A program made the translations under genes and the position numbers. From NCBI GenBank assembly GCA_964474905.1, contig CAYYUP010000001.1, forward strand, positions 248,001 to 312,000: a DNA stretch of 64,000 nucleotides, written 5' to 3'. Within the stretch, counting starts at the first letter, position 1. Every line of letters begins with the position of its first letter. The notes under the pieces were generated by a model that saw only the letters and a list, made by a program, of their open reading frames with translations, was not told where the DNA came from and searched no databases. Source of the DNA: JADJRG01 sp964474905. Lineage in GTDB: Bacteria; Myxococcota_A; Polyangia; Nannocystales; Nannocystaceae. Below, in pieces: positions 33,501 through 43,064 of this stretch.

Positions 33501-33526
33501 TCCCATCCCTGGATGCATCGTCGAAG

Positions 33527-33546
33527 GCCGCCCCAGGGCGGCTTTT
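33527..33546 (+). terminator. intrinsic terminator after the VWA lipoprotein gene
   Basis: GCCGCC (33527-33532), CCAG loop, GGCGGC (33537-33542), then TTTT. It lies 26 bp after the stop codon and before the Rieske protein gene. Confidence 0.8.
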
Positions 33547-33602
33547 GCCGTTCTCGGGTCCGAGTCTTGCTCGCCCTGGCCGTGCGGGTGTACGAATTAG
33601 CC

Positions 33603-34049
33603 ATGGCGATCGATAGTGAGGATGGGATCAACCGCAGGCAGGCGCTCGCGCTCGGTGGCAAGGCGCTCGGTGTGCTCGCGGTGGTCGGTTGTGGTGGCAA
33701 AATCGAGGGGCTCAAGGATGTGTCCTCGACCGGCGGTGTGCTCCGGCTGAGCTTTGCAGAGCACGCTGGACTCCGCGAATCCGGGGGCAGTGCGGTGGTC
33801 CGCGCGGACGGCAAGGGCAAGCCGATCTTGGTCCGGGAGAGCGGCGGTCAGTACCTCGCGATCTCGCTTAAGTGCACACATCTGGGCTGCACGGTGAAGG
33901 TCGACGAGGCCGCCGGTGGCCTCGCCTGCCCCTGTCACGGTTCGCGTTTTAGCCTCGCGGGAGAGGTGCAAGAGGGCCCAGCCGAGGCACCCCTGACCCG
34001 CTATGCGACGACCGTCGAGGACGACGCGGTACTCGTCAGCCTCGCTTAG
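33603..34049 (+). CDS. Rieske [2Fe-2S] protein with twin-arginine-type signal
   Basis: A 148-residue electron-transfer protein. The N-terminus (NRRQALALGGKALGVLAVVGC) has a twin-arginine-like pair and a possible lipobox, fitting export of a folded iron-sulfur protein. The cluster motifs are CTHLGC (about 91-96) and CPCHGS (about 110-115), so all four ligands (two Cys, two His) are present. It looks like the soluble part of a Rieske protein (arsenite oxidase or bc1-type small subunit), but no partner oxidoreductase or cytochrome b gene is adjacent. The partner is unknown. It converges on lon with a 29-bp gap. Confidence 0.9.
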   Translation: MAIDSEDGINRRQALALGGKALGVLAVVGCGGKIEGLKDVSSTGGVLRLSFAEHAGLRESGGSAVVRADGKGKPILVRESGGQYLAISLKCTHLGCTVKVDEAAGGLACPCHGSRFSLAGEVQEGPAEAPLTRYATTVEDDAVLVSLA

Positions 34050-34078
34050 TCTCGCAGCGGGCGGACCCCCGTAGGCTC

Positions 34079-36475
34079 TTACTCGGCAGCCGCCTCGGTG
34101 TCTGCGGGCAGGAGCATCAGCTCCAAGACTTCGCTGACGGAGCGTACGAAGTGCAGAGTCATTTCGTCGCGGACCTGCTCGGGTAGCTCGGGCTCGTCCT
34201 TGCGGTTGCGCTCGGGCAGGATGACCTCGCGGATGCCCGCTCGATGGGCTGCGAGTACCTTTTCTCGGACCCCGCCGATCGGCAGCACGTGGCCGCGCAG
34301 GGTGATCTCACCGGTCATTGCGACGTCGACGCGGACCGGTCGATTGAGCAACGCGGAGACCAGCGCGGTGGCGATCGCGATGCCTGCGCTGGGGCCGTCT
34401 TTGGCGACCGCACCGGCCGGAAAATGCACGTGGATATCGTGCGACGACATGAAGTTGTCGTCGATGCCGAGTGCAGGTGCACGCGAGCGCACGTAGGAGA
34501 GCGCCGCTTGGGCGGACTCTTTCATCACCGAGCCGAGGCGGCCGGTCCGTCGCAGGCGGCCCTTGCCGGCGGTGACCGTGGCCTCGACAAAGAGCAGGGT
34601 GCCGCCGACGGTGGTCCATCCGAGACCGGTGACGACCCCGGGGGCGGGCTCTTTGGCGGCGAGTTCGTTGTGGAAGCGCGGTGGCCCCAGGATTTTGGCG
34701 ATGTCGGCCTGGCTGAGCGCACCCGGGGGAGGCTTGCCCTCGGCGATGTGCATCGCCACATCGCGCAGCAGCGAGGCGATCTCACGCTCGAGGTTTCGCA
34801 CCCCAGATTCGCGGGTGTAGGAGGAGGCCAGCACCTCCAGGAGGTCGTCGCCGATCTCGATGCCGAGATTCGCGAGGCCGTGCTCGTGGCGCTGCTTTGG
34901 CAACAGGTGCTGCTGGGCGATCGCGACTTTCTCGTCGATCGTGTAGCCGGGCAGCTCGATGATCTCGAGGCGGTCGCGGAGCACCCCAGGGATGCCGCTC
35001 AGGTCGTTGGCAGTGGCGATGAAAATCACCTGCGAGAGGTCGTAGTCGACGCTGATGTAGTGATCGGAGAAGGCGTCGTTTTGCTCGGGATCGAGGGCCT
35101 CGAGCAGAGCGGAGGCTGGATCTCCGCGCAGGTTGGGACCGCCGAGCTTGTCGATCTCGTCGAGCATGATCACCGGATCGCGGGTGCCGGCACGTTTCAT
35201 CGCCTGGATCAGACGGCCGGGCAGGGCACCGACGTAGGTCCGTCGGTGGCCGCGGATCTCGGCGTCGTCACGCACACCTCCAAGGGAGATCCGCACCAAG
35301 GGGCGACCCAAGGCCTCGGCGATACTGCGGCCGAGGGAAGTCTTGCCGACCCCGGGCGGGCCCGCGAGACAGAGGATGGGCCCGCGTTTTTGCGGTGCGA
35401 GCTTGCGGACGCTGAGGTACTCGAGCACCCGTTTTTTGACCCGTTTGAGTCCGTAGTGTTGCTCGTCGAGCAGCTCGCGGGCAGCGGCGAGTTCGAGGCC
35501 CCCCGGGTTCTCGCTGGTGGAACTCCAGGGCAAACTGGCGAGCCAATCGAGGTAGGTGCGGGTGGTCATCGACTCGGAACTCTGGCGGTTCATTCGGCGA
35601 AGACGACCGAGTTCGCGATCGGCGATGGCGCGGGCTTCGGGCGGCAGACCGGCGTCGTCGATGCGGCGCTCGATCTCGGAAAACCAACGCTCCTCGACTT
35701 CGCTTTGGGTTTCGCCGAGTTCGCTTTGGATCGCCCGCAGCTTGTGCCGCAGGAGGGCATTGTGCTCGTGTTTGGAGAGGTGCTCGCGGACCGCCCGATC
35801 GAGGTCACGCTTGACCTGGAGGGTATTGGCCGCCCGCGAGACCAGCTCGATGACCTTGCGCAGGCGCTCGTTTAACGCCGGCTCTTGGAGGACCTCTAGG
35901 CGCTCCTCGTCGTCGAGTTGGATGTGCCCCGCCGACCTGTCGGCGATTTCGCCGGGGGAGCGAAGCGCGGCGATCTTCGCGAGTTCGTGGGAGCGTACTT
36001 TGGTCTTGGCGCTGCTCGGCAGTAGCTCGTCGTGCTGCTTGAGCAGATCCTGGAGGGCGCCGGCGAGGGCGTACGAGAGGGTCGGCTCGGCGCTTGTCTC
36101 GACGCTCCGCTCGAAGCGGCAGGTCTGGTGCTCTGCGGCGCTGCTGAGGTCTAAGATGTTGACCCGAGCGATGCCCCGGAGAACGCTCGTAAAGCGCCCC
36201 GGTATGCCGTGGCGAACCTGGACGATCTCGGCGAGCACACCGATGCCGTAGAGGCTCTCGACGGTCGGCTCGTGGGGGCTGCTCTCGCGCTGCACGGCGA
36301 CGATCAGCAGGTTGGCGCTGGGATCACTTTGAGGGCGCTCGCTCGCTCGCTTGACGGCGGTCGACGACGCTGTGGTCCGGCCGAGCTCCAGCGGGGCGGT
36401 GGCACCTGGAAGCAGCAGCACGCTGCGTAGGGCGAGAAGGGGCAGGGTCCCCTGGGTCATTCCGTAGTCTGGCAT
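34079..36475 (-). CDS. lon: ATP-dependent Lon protease
   Basis: A 798-residue AAA+ protease that degrades damaged and regulatory proteins. It has the LAN N-terminal domain, Walker A GPPGVGKTS, RTYVGALPGRLIQAM, Walker B MLDEIDK, sensor regions and the C-terminal protease domain with the catalytic Ser696 in KDGPSAG and Lys in the downstream GGVREKVLAA helix. The ATG at 36475 fits the family N-terminus; a longer in-frame extension is not conserved. It is divergent from a membrane protein gene. Many myxobacteria have more than one Lon; which paralogue this is (BsgA- or LonV-like) cannot be said from one window. Confidence 0.95.
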   Translation of the reverse strand: MPDYGMTQGTLPLLALRSVLLLPGATAPLELGRTTASSTAVKRASERPQSDPSANLLIVAVQRESSPHEPTVESLYGIGVLAEIVQVRHGIPGRFTSVLRGIARVNILDLSSAAEHQTCRFERSVETSAEPTLSYALAGALQDLLKQHDELLPSSAKTKVRSHELAKIAALRSPGEIADRSAGHIQLDDEERLEVLQEPALNERLRKVIELVSRAANTLQVKRDLDRAVREHLSKHEHNALLRHKLRAIQSELGETQSEVEERWFSEIERRIDDAGLPPEARAIADRELGRLRRMNRQSSESMTTRTYLDWLASLPWSSTSENPGGLELAAARELLDEQHYGLKRVKKRVLEYLSVRKLAPQKRGPILCLAGPPGVGKTSLGRSIAEALGRPLVRISLGGVRDDAEIRGHRRTYVGALPGRLIQAMKRAGTRDPVIMLDEIDKLGGPNLRGDPASALLEALDPEQNDAFSDHYISVDYDLSQVIFIATANDLSGIPGVLRDRLEIIELPGYTIDEKVAIAQQHLLPKQRHEHGLANLGIEIGDDLLEVLASSYTRESGVRNLEREIASLLRDVAMHIAEGKPPPGALSQADIAKILGPPRFHNELAAKEPAPGVVTGLGWTTVGGTLLFVEATVTAGKGRLRRTGRLGSVMKESAQAALSYVRSRAPALGIDDNFMSSHDIHVHFPAGAVAKDGPSAGIAIATALVSALLNRPVRVDVAMTGEITLRGHVLPIGGVREKVLAAHRAGIREVILPERNRKDEPELPEQVRDEMTLHFVRSVSEVLELMLLPADTEAAAE

Positions 36476-36629
36476 CCGCAGCGTGAGCCTAGCAGTCTGG
36501 GGCGAGCGGCGACACTGGCCGTCGCCCCGAGCACGACGGCTCTGGTACAAGAGCGCGGTGCACTCATCGGGCCCGCCCCCCAGCGCTCGCCGCCGGAACT
36601 CGTCGACCGCGACGGCTCTCTCGTGCGGC

Positions 36630-38564
36630 ATGCTCGTGATCGTCGGTCCCGCTGTGACCCTGCGGTGGGGGCTCTTGCCGGTCGTGCTCGCGCTGCTCGT
36701 TGCGCTCTGGATCGGCCGCCAACGGGCGCTCAAGAGTGTCGAACGTGGGGGGGTCGAGGGCCTCTCCCGCTGGCTTAAAAGGGCGATCGCCGGGGCCCTC
36801 CTGCCGATCACGGCGGTCTTGGCCTTGGTCGCCGCACGTGTCTTGGCTGCGGTTGTGATCGCCTTTCCGGCGTCGCTCTGGGTGCTCGGCCTAGCGCTCG
36901 TGATAGCCGCGATAGGGCCCCTTAGTGGCCGTTTTCGCGTGTTCTTTTTGATGTTGTCGGTCGCGCTCGTGCCGATCCTGAGCGGCGTCGGTGCGCGCTT
37001 TGAGGCGGGGGCTGTCGACGCCCGCGGGGCCGCGATCTCGGGACCGATCCTCGGCATTCATCCTTTCCAGACCACCGCGATCGTGATCGACGGTTACGGG
37101 CCCTTTGATCTGCCCTTTAATGATTACGTCGAGCCGGGTAGCGAGCGCGGCTACGGTCCCGAGGAGTACGCGGACGCCTTTGAGCGGGCCCTGCATCGGA
37201 TCGCCGAACTGCAATTTGCCGATGGACCGGCCCGCGCCTACGAGGCCTTCGCGCAGGCGACCGTCGAGGCCATCGAGGTGCCCGCGGTGCCGGAGCGGCT
37301 CGACCGGCCAAAGCCCGAGACCTCAGAACCGCGGATCCGAATTACGTCGGGCTCGAGCGGCCAGCGCTCGCGGGTCGAGCTTGTTTGTCCGGGCATGCGC
37401 GTCGACCCCCGGGGCCTCCAGGCCGACCCTGTGATGGAGCGCATGTGCCCCGATCACTACGCCGCGGAGGGCTCTGCGGGGCTCGGCCTGACAGGTCGTT
37501 GGACTGGCTATTCAGAGATCCGCGGCAACGAGCGCCTGGGTTTTGGTCGCCTCTTCGGGCGCACGCGTGCCGATGATCTCCGCGGTTGGCGAAGTGTTTT
37601 GAAAGAGAGCAAGGTGCTCGCTTTTTTGCTGGTCTTGCTCGCTCTCTTAGGCCTCGCAGGTGGCCGTAGACGGCAGCAGGCGGGGTCGCTCCTGAGTTCC
37701 TGGGCTGTCTGGGTGCTCGCCGCCGCCGCTGTGCTCACGGTCATCGCCATCGCGTTCGCTGGGCAGTTGCCGGTCGTCGGCGTGATCGAGCGACCGGCAG
37801 CCGGATCGGATCTCTGGGGGGTCGCGGAGTGGTTGCCGGTGTGGGTGATCGGCTGTGGTTTTGCGGAGCTTGTCGCCTTCGCGAGTGCGCCCGGCGGTGG
37901 CGCAGGTCCGCGTCTGCCGTCGCTTCTGTGGCCGGCGATCGGTGTCGTGATCGGCACCCTGGGTGTCGCCTCGTGGCTTGCCTCCTCGGCCTGGGTCGTG
38001 CCAGATCTCTGGCCCCATCTCGGGCAGGGAAGCGGTGCCGGCAGCCACCTCCTGCCGATGCAGCGCTGGATCATCGAGGTGGGTGGCGGTCTCCATCGTC
38101 TCTGTGGATGTGAACTCGATGTCGCCGAGGCGATGGTCGCCGGTGCTGTCGTCGCGGCGATGGTCGGGGTGCTCGCTGCGATCTCAGAGATCTTCGCTGG
38201 GCTCAGCCAAAAGCTCGTGCCCCGGCTGGCACGCTTCGCCGTACTCGCTCCCCTTGGGATCGCTGCCGGGCTCGTGGTCTCCAAGCAGACCCACGGTGGG
38301 GCCCTCCTAGTTGCCCCGGCGCTGGCCCTGACGGCCCTGATCGTCGCTGTGCTCGCGGTCGCAAGAGATCGCCGGCCGCGACCCTGGGGACCCGGGTTGA
38401 TCCTCCTGTTCACCGCTTTGATCACCCTTTGGAGTCTGAACGACGCCCTGCGACAGACCACGCGCTCGGGCCCCTTTCTCGACGTCTGTGTGGCGCTGGG
38501 GGGCCTTTTGGTGGCTGCCTTGGTAGTTGCGGCGTGGGCGCGACCGCGGCGATCCGGTCCTTGA
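36630..38564 (+). CDS. large multi-pass membrane protein, unknown function
   Basis: A 644-residue integral membrane protein. About four hydrophobic segments come first (residues 1-120), then a soluble domain of about 200 residues with few Cys, then at least eight further hydrophobic segments. I recognise no domain. I use ATG 36630 because the in-frame sequence back to GTG 36483 is Arg/Ser/Pro-rich, looks non-coding, and would leave no room for the divergent lon promoter. The soluble loop (FDLPFNDYVEPGSERGYG and onward) is probably extracytoplasmic. The next gene, an envelope protein, follows after 23 bp and may be co-transcribed. Confidence 0.7.
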   Translation: MLVIVGPAVTLRWGLLPVVLALLVALWIGRQRALKSVERGGVEGLSRWLKRAIAGALLPITAVLALVAARVLAAVVIAFPASLWVLGLALVIAAIGPLSGRFRVFFLMLSVALVPILSGVGARFEAGAVDARGAAISGPILGIHPFQTTAIVIDGYGPFDLPFNDYVEPGSERGYGPEEYADAFERALHRIAELQFADGPARAYEAFAQATVEAIEVPAVPERLDRPKPETSEPRIRITSGSSGQRSRVELVCPGMRVDPRGLQADPVMERMCPDHYAAEGSAGLGLTGRWTGYSEIRGNERLGFGRLFGRTRADDLRGWRSVLKESKVLAFLLVLLALLGLAGGRRRQQAGSLLSSWAVWVLAAAAVLTVIAIAFAGQLPVVGVIERPAAGSDLWGVAEWLPVWVIGCGFAELVAFASAPGGGAGPRLPSLLWPAIGVVIGTLGVASWLASSAWVVPDLWPHLGQGSGAGSHLLPMQRWIIEVGGGLHRLCGCELDVAEAMVAGAVVAAMVGVLAAISEIFAGLSQKLVPRLARFAVLAPLGIAAGLVVSKQTHGGALLVAPALALTALIVAVLAVARDRRPRPWGPGLILLFTALITLWSLNDALRQTTRSGPFLDVCVALGGLLVAALVVAAWARPRRSGP

Positions 38565-38587
38565 GCCCATGGGGCGCGGTCGCTATC

Positions 38588-39871
38588 ATGCCGCGACCTC
38601 CTATGCGCCGACTTCGAGCACGTACCCGTACATCCTCCGCTGCGGCCACCCAAGGGGCGCTTTGCGGAGCCCTGAGCCTCTGTCTTGCGGCGACCTCGCT
38701 TCCGGCTCTGGCAGCGCCCGCCGCCGAGACGCCTGCCGCCGAACCAGCGAATGCCAAGACCATCGGCTTGATGCGCTTCTCTGGCGACGCCGCGATCGGC
38801 TCAGACGTACGCTCCAGCGTGCAGAGCGAGTTTGAGGGTGCCGGCTTTACCGTCCGCGGTGTGGCGATGGACATCGATACCGCCGGTAAAAAGGTCAAGT
38901 GCAAGGAGGTCAACGACAGTTGCCTCGAAAAAATCGCGAAATGGCTCGCCAAGGGCAAATCAGAGGTCCCTTACGGCTACCTGGTCTACGGGACAGCTGC
39001 CCCCTCGGACTCGGGCGAGCTGACCCACGTCACGGTCTACGACCTCAACACAAAGACCACGGTTAAGGAGTTTGATGCGTCGTTCACGAGCGACGATTAC
39101 ATCCTGCCGATCACCTTGCCTAGGGCGATGGTGCGCGCTGTGCTGGAGGCCAAAAACCCGCCACCGCCGCTCTCTGCGGCGGAGGAGTTGGCGCTCTCCG
39201 AGATCGATGAAGGACCCGCAAAGACGCCGGAGGAACTCCAGGCTGAGGCTGCCGCGCTCGTTGCGGCCTCTGCGGCGGTCGACGAGATGCCCACCGAGGC
39301 GATCGATACAAGCGGCGTCAAAGTCGATCTCAAGAAGGACTTCAAGGCGTTTTGCCGCAACGAGCCGCGCAAAAAGCGGGAGTCCCGCGATGAGGCGCCG
39401 GATCTACGGCCTAACTGCAAGTCAGGGCCCTTTTGGGGGTACTGGCAGCCGCGAGCCTGGGTCGCCCTCGGTCTGACCGCGACCGGCGTGGTCGCGACTG
39501 GCGCCCTCTACACCCTCGGTTTTGTCGCCCGCGGTCCCTACAAGGATTCGGTCGCGATGCTCGAGGCATCGGGTCTCAGCAATACAAACCCAACCGACAG
39601 CGCCGACTACACGACGATGGCGGGGGATGTGACGACCAAGGGCAATACGATGCGCAAGCGCTTCCTGGGCGGTGATATCGCCCTTGGTGCGACCGTGCTG
39701 CTCGCCGGTGTGCTCGGGGTGATCGTCTCGCAGGATCGCAGTGATGCGCGAAAGTTCATCAAAACCGAGAAGAGCCTCAAGGCGATCTCCAAGGGGCGTA
39801 TTCAGGACTTCAAGGTCGCGCCGATGATCGGCACAACCGTCCAGGGTGCGGGACTGGGCTTCCACTTCTAG
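38588..39871 (+). CDS. exported/envelope protein with two C-terminal hydrophobic segments
   Basis: A 427-residue protein with a long Arg-rich signal region ending LPALAAPAAE, an N-terminal alpha/beta region (IGLMRFSGDAAIGSDVRSSVQ and VPYGYLVYGTAAP) that resembles TolB-N-like or lipoprotein-LpoB-like domains, an Ala/Glu-rich linker, and two hydrophobic segments (WVALGLTATGVVATGALYTL and IALGATVLLAGVLGVIVSQ) near the C-terminus, which ends in Phe. The same overall plan (solute-like domain plus membrane tail) is common in uncharacterised myxobacterial proteins. It follows the large membrane protein on the same strand and ends at a shared terminator. Confidence 0.75.
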   Translation: MPRPPMRRLRARTRTSSAAATQGALCGALSLCLAATSLPALAAPAAETPAAEPANAKTIGLMRFSGDAAIGSDVRSSVQSEFEGAGFTVRGVAMDIDTAGKKVKCKEVNDSCLEKIAKWLAKGKSEVPYGYLVYGTAAPSDSGELTHVTVYDLNTKTTVKEFDASFTSDDYILPITLPRAMVRAVLEAKNPPPPLSAAEELALSEIDEGPAKTPEELQAEAAALVAASAAVDEMPTEAIDTSGVKVDLKKDFKAFCRNEPRKKRESRDEAPDLRPNCKSGPFWGYWQPRAWVALGLTATGVVATGALYTLGFVARGPYKDSVAMLEASGLSNTNPTDSADYTTMAGDVTTKGNTMRKRFLGGDIALGATVLLAGVLGVIVSQDRSDARKFIKTEKSLKAISKGRIQDFKVAPMIGTTVQGAGLGFHF

Positions 39872-39968
39872 TCGCGCTCCCGACCGTCCTTCTTACTTCG
39901 CAGGGGCCCCGCACCGGTGACGGTTGTCGGGGCCTCGTTGCGTGTGGCGTGGCGTGGCTAGCGTGAAT

Positions 39969-39998
39969 TAAAAAGACCCCGCGATTGCGAGGTCTTTG
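39969..39998. terminator. bidirectional intrinsic terminator between convergent genes
   Basis: AAAGACC (39972-39978) pairs with GGTCTTT (39991-39997), with inner CGC/GCG pairing; A-run before and T-run after. It lies between the envelope protein gene and trxA, which converge, so it can act in both directions. Confidence 0.8.
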
Positions 39999-40048
39999 GT
40001 CTTTGGCCCTTCGCCTTACAGCGACAGGTGCGCGGGCTAGGCGCGGTC

Positions 40049-40381
40049 CTAAAGGTGAGGGGTCACAAAGTCGAGGATCTTTTGGAGCCGCCCCGGGTTG
40101 CCGACCATCGTCGCCGCGAGCTCGCCGCCCTTGAAGAGCAGCAGCGTCGGAATGCCGGTCACTCCGTAGGCGACAGGGGTCTTTGGGTTCTCGTCGATGT
40201 TGAGCTTGGCGATCGTCAGGCGCTCACCGAGTTCGGCCTCGAGCTTTTCCAAGAGGGGCGCGATCGCTTTGCAGGGCCCACACCAGGTCGCCCAAAGGTC
40301 GACAAGGACAGGCGTCGGTGACTTGAGAACGTCGGATTCGAAGGAGTCGTCGGTGATGTTGCGGATGTTCGCGGACGCCAT
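40049..40381 (-). CDS. trxA: thioredoxin
   Basis: A 110-residue thioredoxin, a general disulfide reductase. The active site is WCGPC (33-37), with the cis-Pro loop GVTGIPTLLLF. The length and sequence are those of TrxA with no signal peptide, so it is cytoplasmic. The ATG at 40381 fits the family start. It is divergent from a small hypothetical gene and convergent with the envelope protein gene. Confidence 0.95.
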   Translation of the reverse strand: MASANIRNITDDSFESDVLKSPTPVLVDLWATWCGPCKAIAPLLEKLEAELGERLTIAKLNIDENPKTPVAYGVTGIPTLLLFKGGELAATMVGNPGRLQKILDFVTPHL

Positions 40382-40526
40382 AGTCGTCGGCTTTGCAGTC
40401 GAGGCTGGGGAAATTGAGCGCCGTGGGACCTCGTACCCGTCGGCGGTGAGTGAGCATGGGCCCTGGTGCGGCGGAGTGCAAGGTGTTGAAGCGCCGCTAA
40501 AGCAGGGGCTACCATTGCCCGCGATC

Positions 40527-40907
40527 ATGCCGCGGATCTTCATCTCCCAATCCCTCGTCGATATTTGGATCTCCGAGGGAAAGGCGGACCTCGAGCGCGA
40601 TTTTTTGCGGGTTCCGTCGGGGGCGGCGAGCGTGTCGCTCTTCATCAACCCTGCGGTCTACTTTGATCGCGTTGACGGCTCCGAGACCGACGAGGCCGAT
40701 GTGGTCGGCAAGGTTAAGACCTCGCAGGAGCTGGCTCAGTTGGGCGCCGAACACTACGATACGTCGGTCTTGCTCGGCGATGCTGCCTACACAGTGGTGC
40801 CTGGGATCATCGCCACGGCGGTCGATGCCCAGGGTGTCGAGCTCGAGCTCGACGCAGCCGCATGGGGGCGGCTAGCGACCTCCCTAGAGGCCCTACCGAG
40901 GGCGTAA
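40527..40907 (+). CDS. small conserved-looking protein, unknown function
   Basis: A 126-residue soluble protein starting MPRIFISQSLVDIWISEGK. I do not recognise a named domain. It is alpha/beta-rich, without a signal or membrane segment, and contains one His and no Cys. It is divergent from trxA (145 bp) and 13 bp upstream of the CcsA-like gene and hemA, so it is probably co-transcribed with them. Confidence 0.75.
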   Translation: MPRIFISQSLVDIWISEGKADLERDFLRVPSGAASVSLFINPAVYFDRVDGSETDEADVVGKVKTSQELAQLGAEHYDTSVLLGDAAYTVVPGIIATAVDAQGVELELDAAAWGRLATSLEALPRA

Positions 40908-40920
40908 TGCGAGCCTGCTC

Positions 40921-41721
40921 ATGCCGGTATTGGTCCTCTTTATCCTCGCGGCGCTGACCTACGCCGCGGCCTCCTTGGCGTACGGGGTGGAGCGCGGGGG
41001 CGACTCCAAGCGCGCCCGCAAGCTCGCGCGTATTCTCTTGGCAGTGGCGGCGATCCTGCATTTTGCGGCGATCGGGGCCCAGAGTGCCGGCGGGGCGCAT
41101 CCTTTTGGCAGCGTCTCTCGAGTGATCTCGTTTGGCGCGATGATCACGATCGCCCTCTTCTTCGCAGTGGCGCGTGGGCGATCGTTGACCGCTCTGGGCA
41201 CGTTGCTCGCACCATTGGGACTGATCGGCCTGGTTTTGGGGTTTGCCCTCGACGTCGATAGCAGCTCCCGAATTCCGGCATCCGTAGGCCTCACCCGCCT
41301 GCATATTGGTCTCGCGACCGCCGGGCTCGCGATCTTTAGCTTGGCGGCTGGTGTGGCGGCGATCTACTTGGCGATGGAGCGGCGTCTTCGCCTTCGCAAG
41401 TTCAAGCCGGCGATCGGCGGCCCGGGGATCTCGCTGACGGGTCTCGACCGTCTGCATCACCGGGTCATGATGGTCGCAACGCCGATCTTCACGCTGGCGA
41501 TCGTCACCGGTGTTCTCTGGATCACCCAGGCTGGCGGCCTTGTGGGCCTTCGCGATCGGTGGTTTGAGATCGCGATCGGTGGTGTCGCCTGGCTGGCGAG
41601 CGTCGCGGTCTTGGCTCTGCGGGCGGCGCTCGGGATCCGCGGTCGCCGGGCAGCCCTGCTAACTCTGGTCGCGTTCGCTTGCACGGTGCTGATCCTCGTT
41701 TACTACGGGGTCCGGGCATGA
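40921..41721 (+). CDS. CcsA/HemX-family membrane protein (cytochrome c assembly / haem handling)
   Basis: A 266-residue protein with about eight transmembrane segments, resembling the CcmC/CcsA/HemX group that handles haem at the inner membrane. The conserved His residues of this group are present in HFAAIGAQ, TRLHIGLATAG and LDRLHHRVMM. Its stop overlaps the hemA ATG (ATGA), which is the usual hemX-hemA arrangement, so a role in haem synthesis or cytochrome c assembly is likely. Confidence 0.87.
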   Translation: MPVLVLFILAALTYAAASLAYGVERGGDSKRARKLARILLAVAAILHFAAIGAQSAGGAHPFGSVSRVISFGAMITIALFFAVARGRSLTALGTLLAPLGLIGLVLGFALDVDSSSRIPASVGLTRLHIGLATAGLAIFSLAAGVAAIYLAMERRLRLRKFKPAIGGPGISLTGLDRLHHRVMMVATPIFTLAIVTGVLWITQAGGLVGLRDRWFEIAIGGVAWLASVAVLALRAALGIRGRRAALLTLVAFACTVLILVYYGVRA

Positions 41722-43064
41722 GCGAGCTGGTCGCCGTCGGTATCAACCACAAGACCGCGCCGGTCGAGCTTCGAGAGAAGGTCGCGAGTTCGCCGGAGCA
41801 GCTGCATGAGCTGCTGCTGGCGCTCCGCAAGGACGCCGGTCTGCAGGAGGCGATGATCGTCTCGACCTGCAACCGGGTCGAGATCTTTGGTGTCTGCCGG
41901 GGCTGGGCACAGGCTGGAGAGCGCTCGCTTCGAGTGCTCGCCGAGCATCGCGGTGTCGTCCCTGAGTCGCTCCTGCACCACAGCTTTATCCGCGGTTCGC
42001 GGGATGCCATTGCCCACATCTTTCGGGTGGCGGCGAGCCTCGAGAGCATGGTCGTCGGTGAGCCGCAGATCCTCGGTCAGGTCAAGGAATCCTTCGAACT
42101 CGCCCGCTCCCACGGCACTGTTGGCGCGATTCTCGATCGCTGTCTGACCAGCGCCTTTAGAGGTGCCAAGCGGGTCCGGACCGAGACGGCGATCGCTCGC
42201 GGTGCGGCCTCTGTCTCCTCGGTCGCGGTTGATCTGGCGCGCTCGATCTTCGGCGAACTCAGCGACTGTACAGCGCTCTTGGTCGGCGCAGGCGAGATGT
42301 CCCAACAGTCAGGTATTAACCTGCGCTCTGCGGGCATCTCATCGCTCACCGTGGTCAATCGATCCGCGCCGCGTGGGCAGGCCTTGGCCGCCGAACTTCG
42401 CGGGCGCTACGTGCCTTGGGAGGGGCTTCGCGAGCAACTCGCTCGGGCTGATATCGTCATCACCAGTACGAGCTCGCAGCGTCCTGTGATCGATCGGGCG
42501 CTGCTGCGTCCAGTGATGCGAGCCCGTCGAGGGGCGCCGATTTTCTTGGTCGACATCGCCGTACCGCGTGATGTCGATCCTGATGTTCTCAAGATCGGTC
42601 AGGTTTTTGTCTACAACATCGACGACCTCCAGGGCATCGTCGACCAAAACCTCCGCAGCCGCGAAACCGAGGCCCTGCGAGCGTCGGAGCTTCTCGAGGT
42701 CGAGATCGACGCGTTTGTCGGCTGGCTGCGCGGGCGCTCGGTGGGGCCGGTGATTCAACGCCTGCACGAGCACGCGCGCTCGGTGGCGGACGGTGAGCTG
42801 GCACGCTTGGGCGGTCGACTCGGTGAGCTGACGCCGGCCCAGCGCAAGGCGGTCGAGTCGCTCGCTCACGGCATTGTGCGCAAGCTCCTGCACCATCCGG
42901 TCACTTCACTTCGCGAGTCTGCGAGTGGCGAAGAGTCCTATGCCGCGACGGCTCTGGTCTCGGCGGTCGAGGTGCTTTTTAAGCTCGAAGAAGAGAGCGT
43001 CTCAGAGCGAGCGCCGTCGCCAGAAAAAGCCGTGCCCGCCGGCGTGAAGCCGGTAAAGGCCTAG
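41718..43064 (+). CDS. hemA: glutamyl-tRNA reductase
   Basis: First committed step of C5 tetrapyrrole synthesis: NADPH reduces Glu-tRNA-Glu to glutamate-1-semialdehyde. The 448-residue protein has GINHKTAPVELREK, the catalytic Cys51 in STCNRVEIFG, the NADPH-binding region (VGAGEMSQQ) and the C-terminal dimerisation helix region (FKLEEESVSE). The ATG at 41718 overlaps the upstream gene's stop. HemA of this kind is often controlled by haem-dependent degradation, but no site is visible. It is followed by a 461-bp gap before hemC. Confidence 0.95.
   Translation: MSELVAVGINHKTAPVELREKVASSPEQLHELLLALRKDAGLQEAMIVSTCNRVEIFGVCRGWAQAGERSLRVLAEHRGVVPESLLHHSFIRGSRDAIAHIFRVAASLESMVVGEPQILGQVKESFELARSHGTVGAILDRCLTSAFRGAKRVRTETAIARGAASVSSVAVDLARSIFGELSDCTALLVGAGEMSQQSGINLRSAGISSLTVVNRSAPRGQALAAELRGRYVPWEGLREQLARADIVITSTSSQRPVIDRALLRPVMRARRGAPIFLVDIAVPRDVDPDVLKIGQVFVYNIDDLQGIVDQNLRSRETEALRASELLEVEIDAFVGWLRGRSVGPVIQRLHEHARSVADGELARLGGRLGELTPAQRKAVESLAHGIVRKLLHHPVTSLRESASGEESYAATALVSAVEVLFKLEEESVSERAPSPEKAVPAGVKPVKA

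Noticed and set aside
32043..33518. 491-codon minus-strand frame opposite the VWA lipoprotein
   Set aside because: Val/Asp/Arg-rich antisense composition, no motif; the plus-strand lipoprotein is clearly real.
36483..36629. GTG start 8 bp from the lon start for the membrane protein
   Set aside because: This would leave no room for divergent promoters, and the extra sequence looks non-coding.
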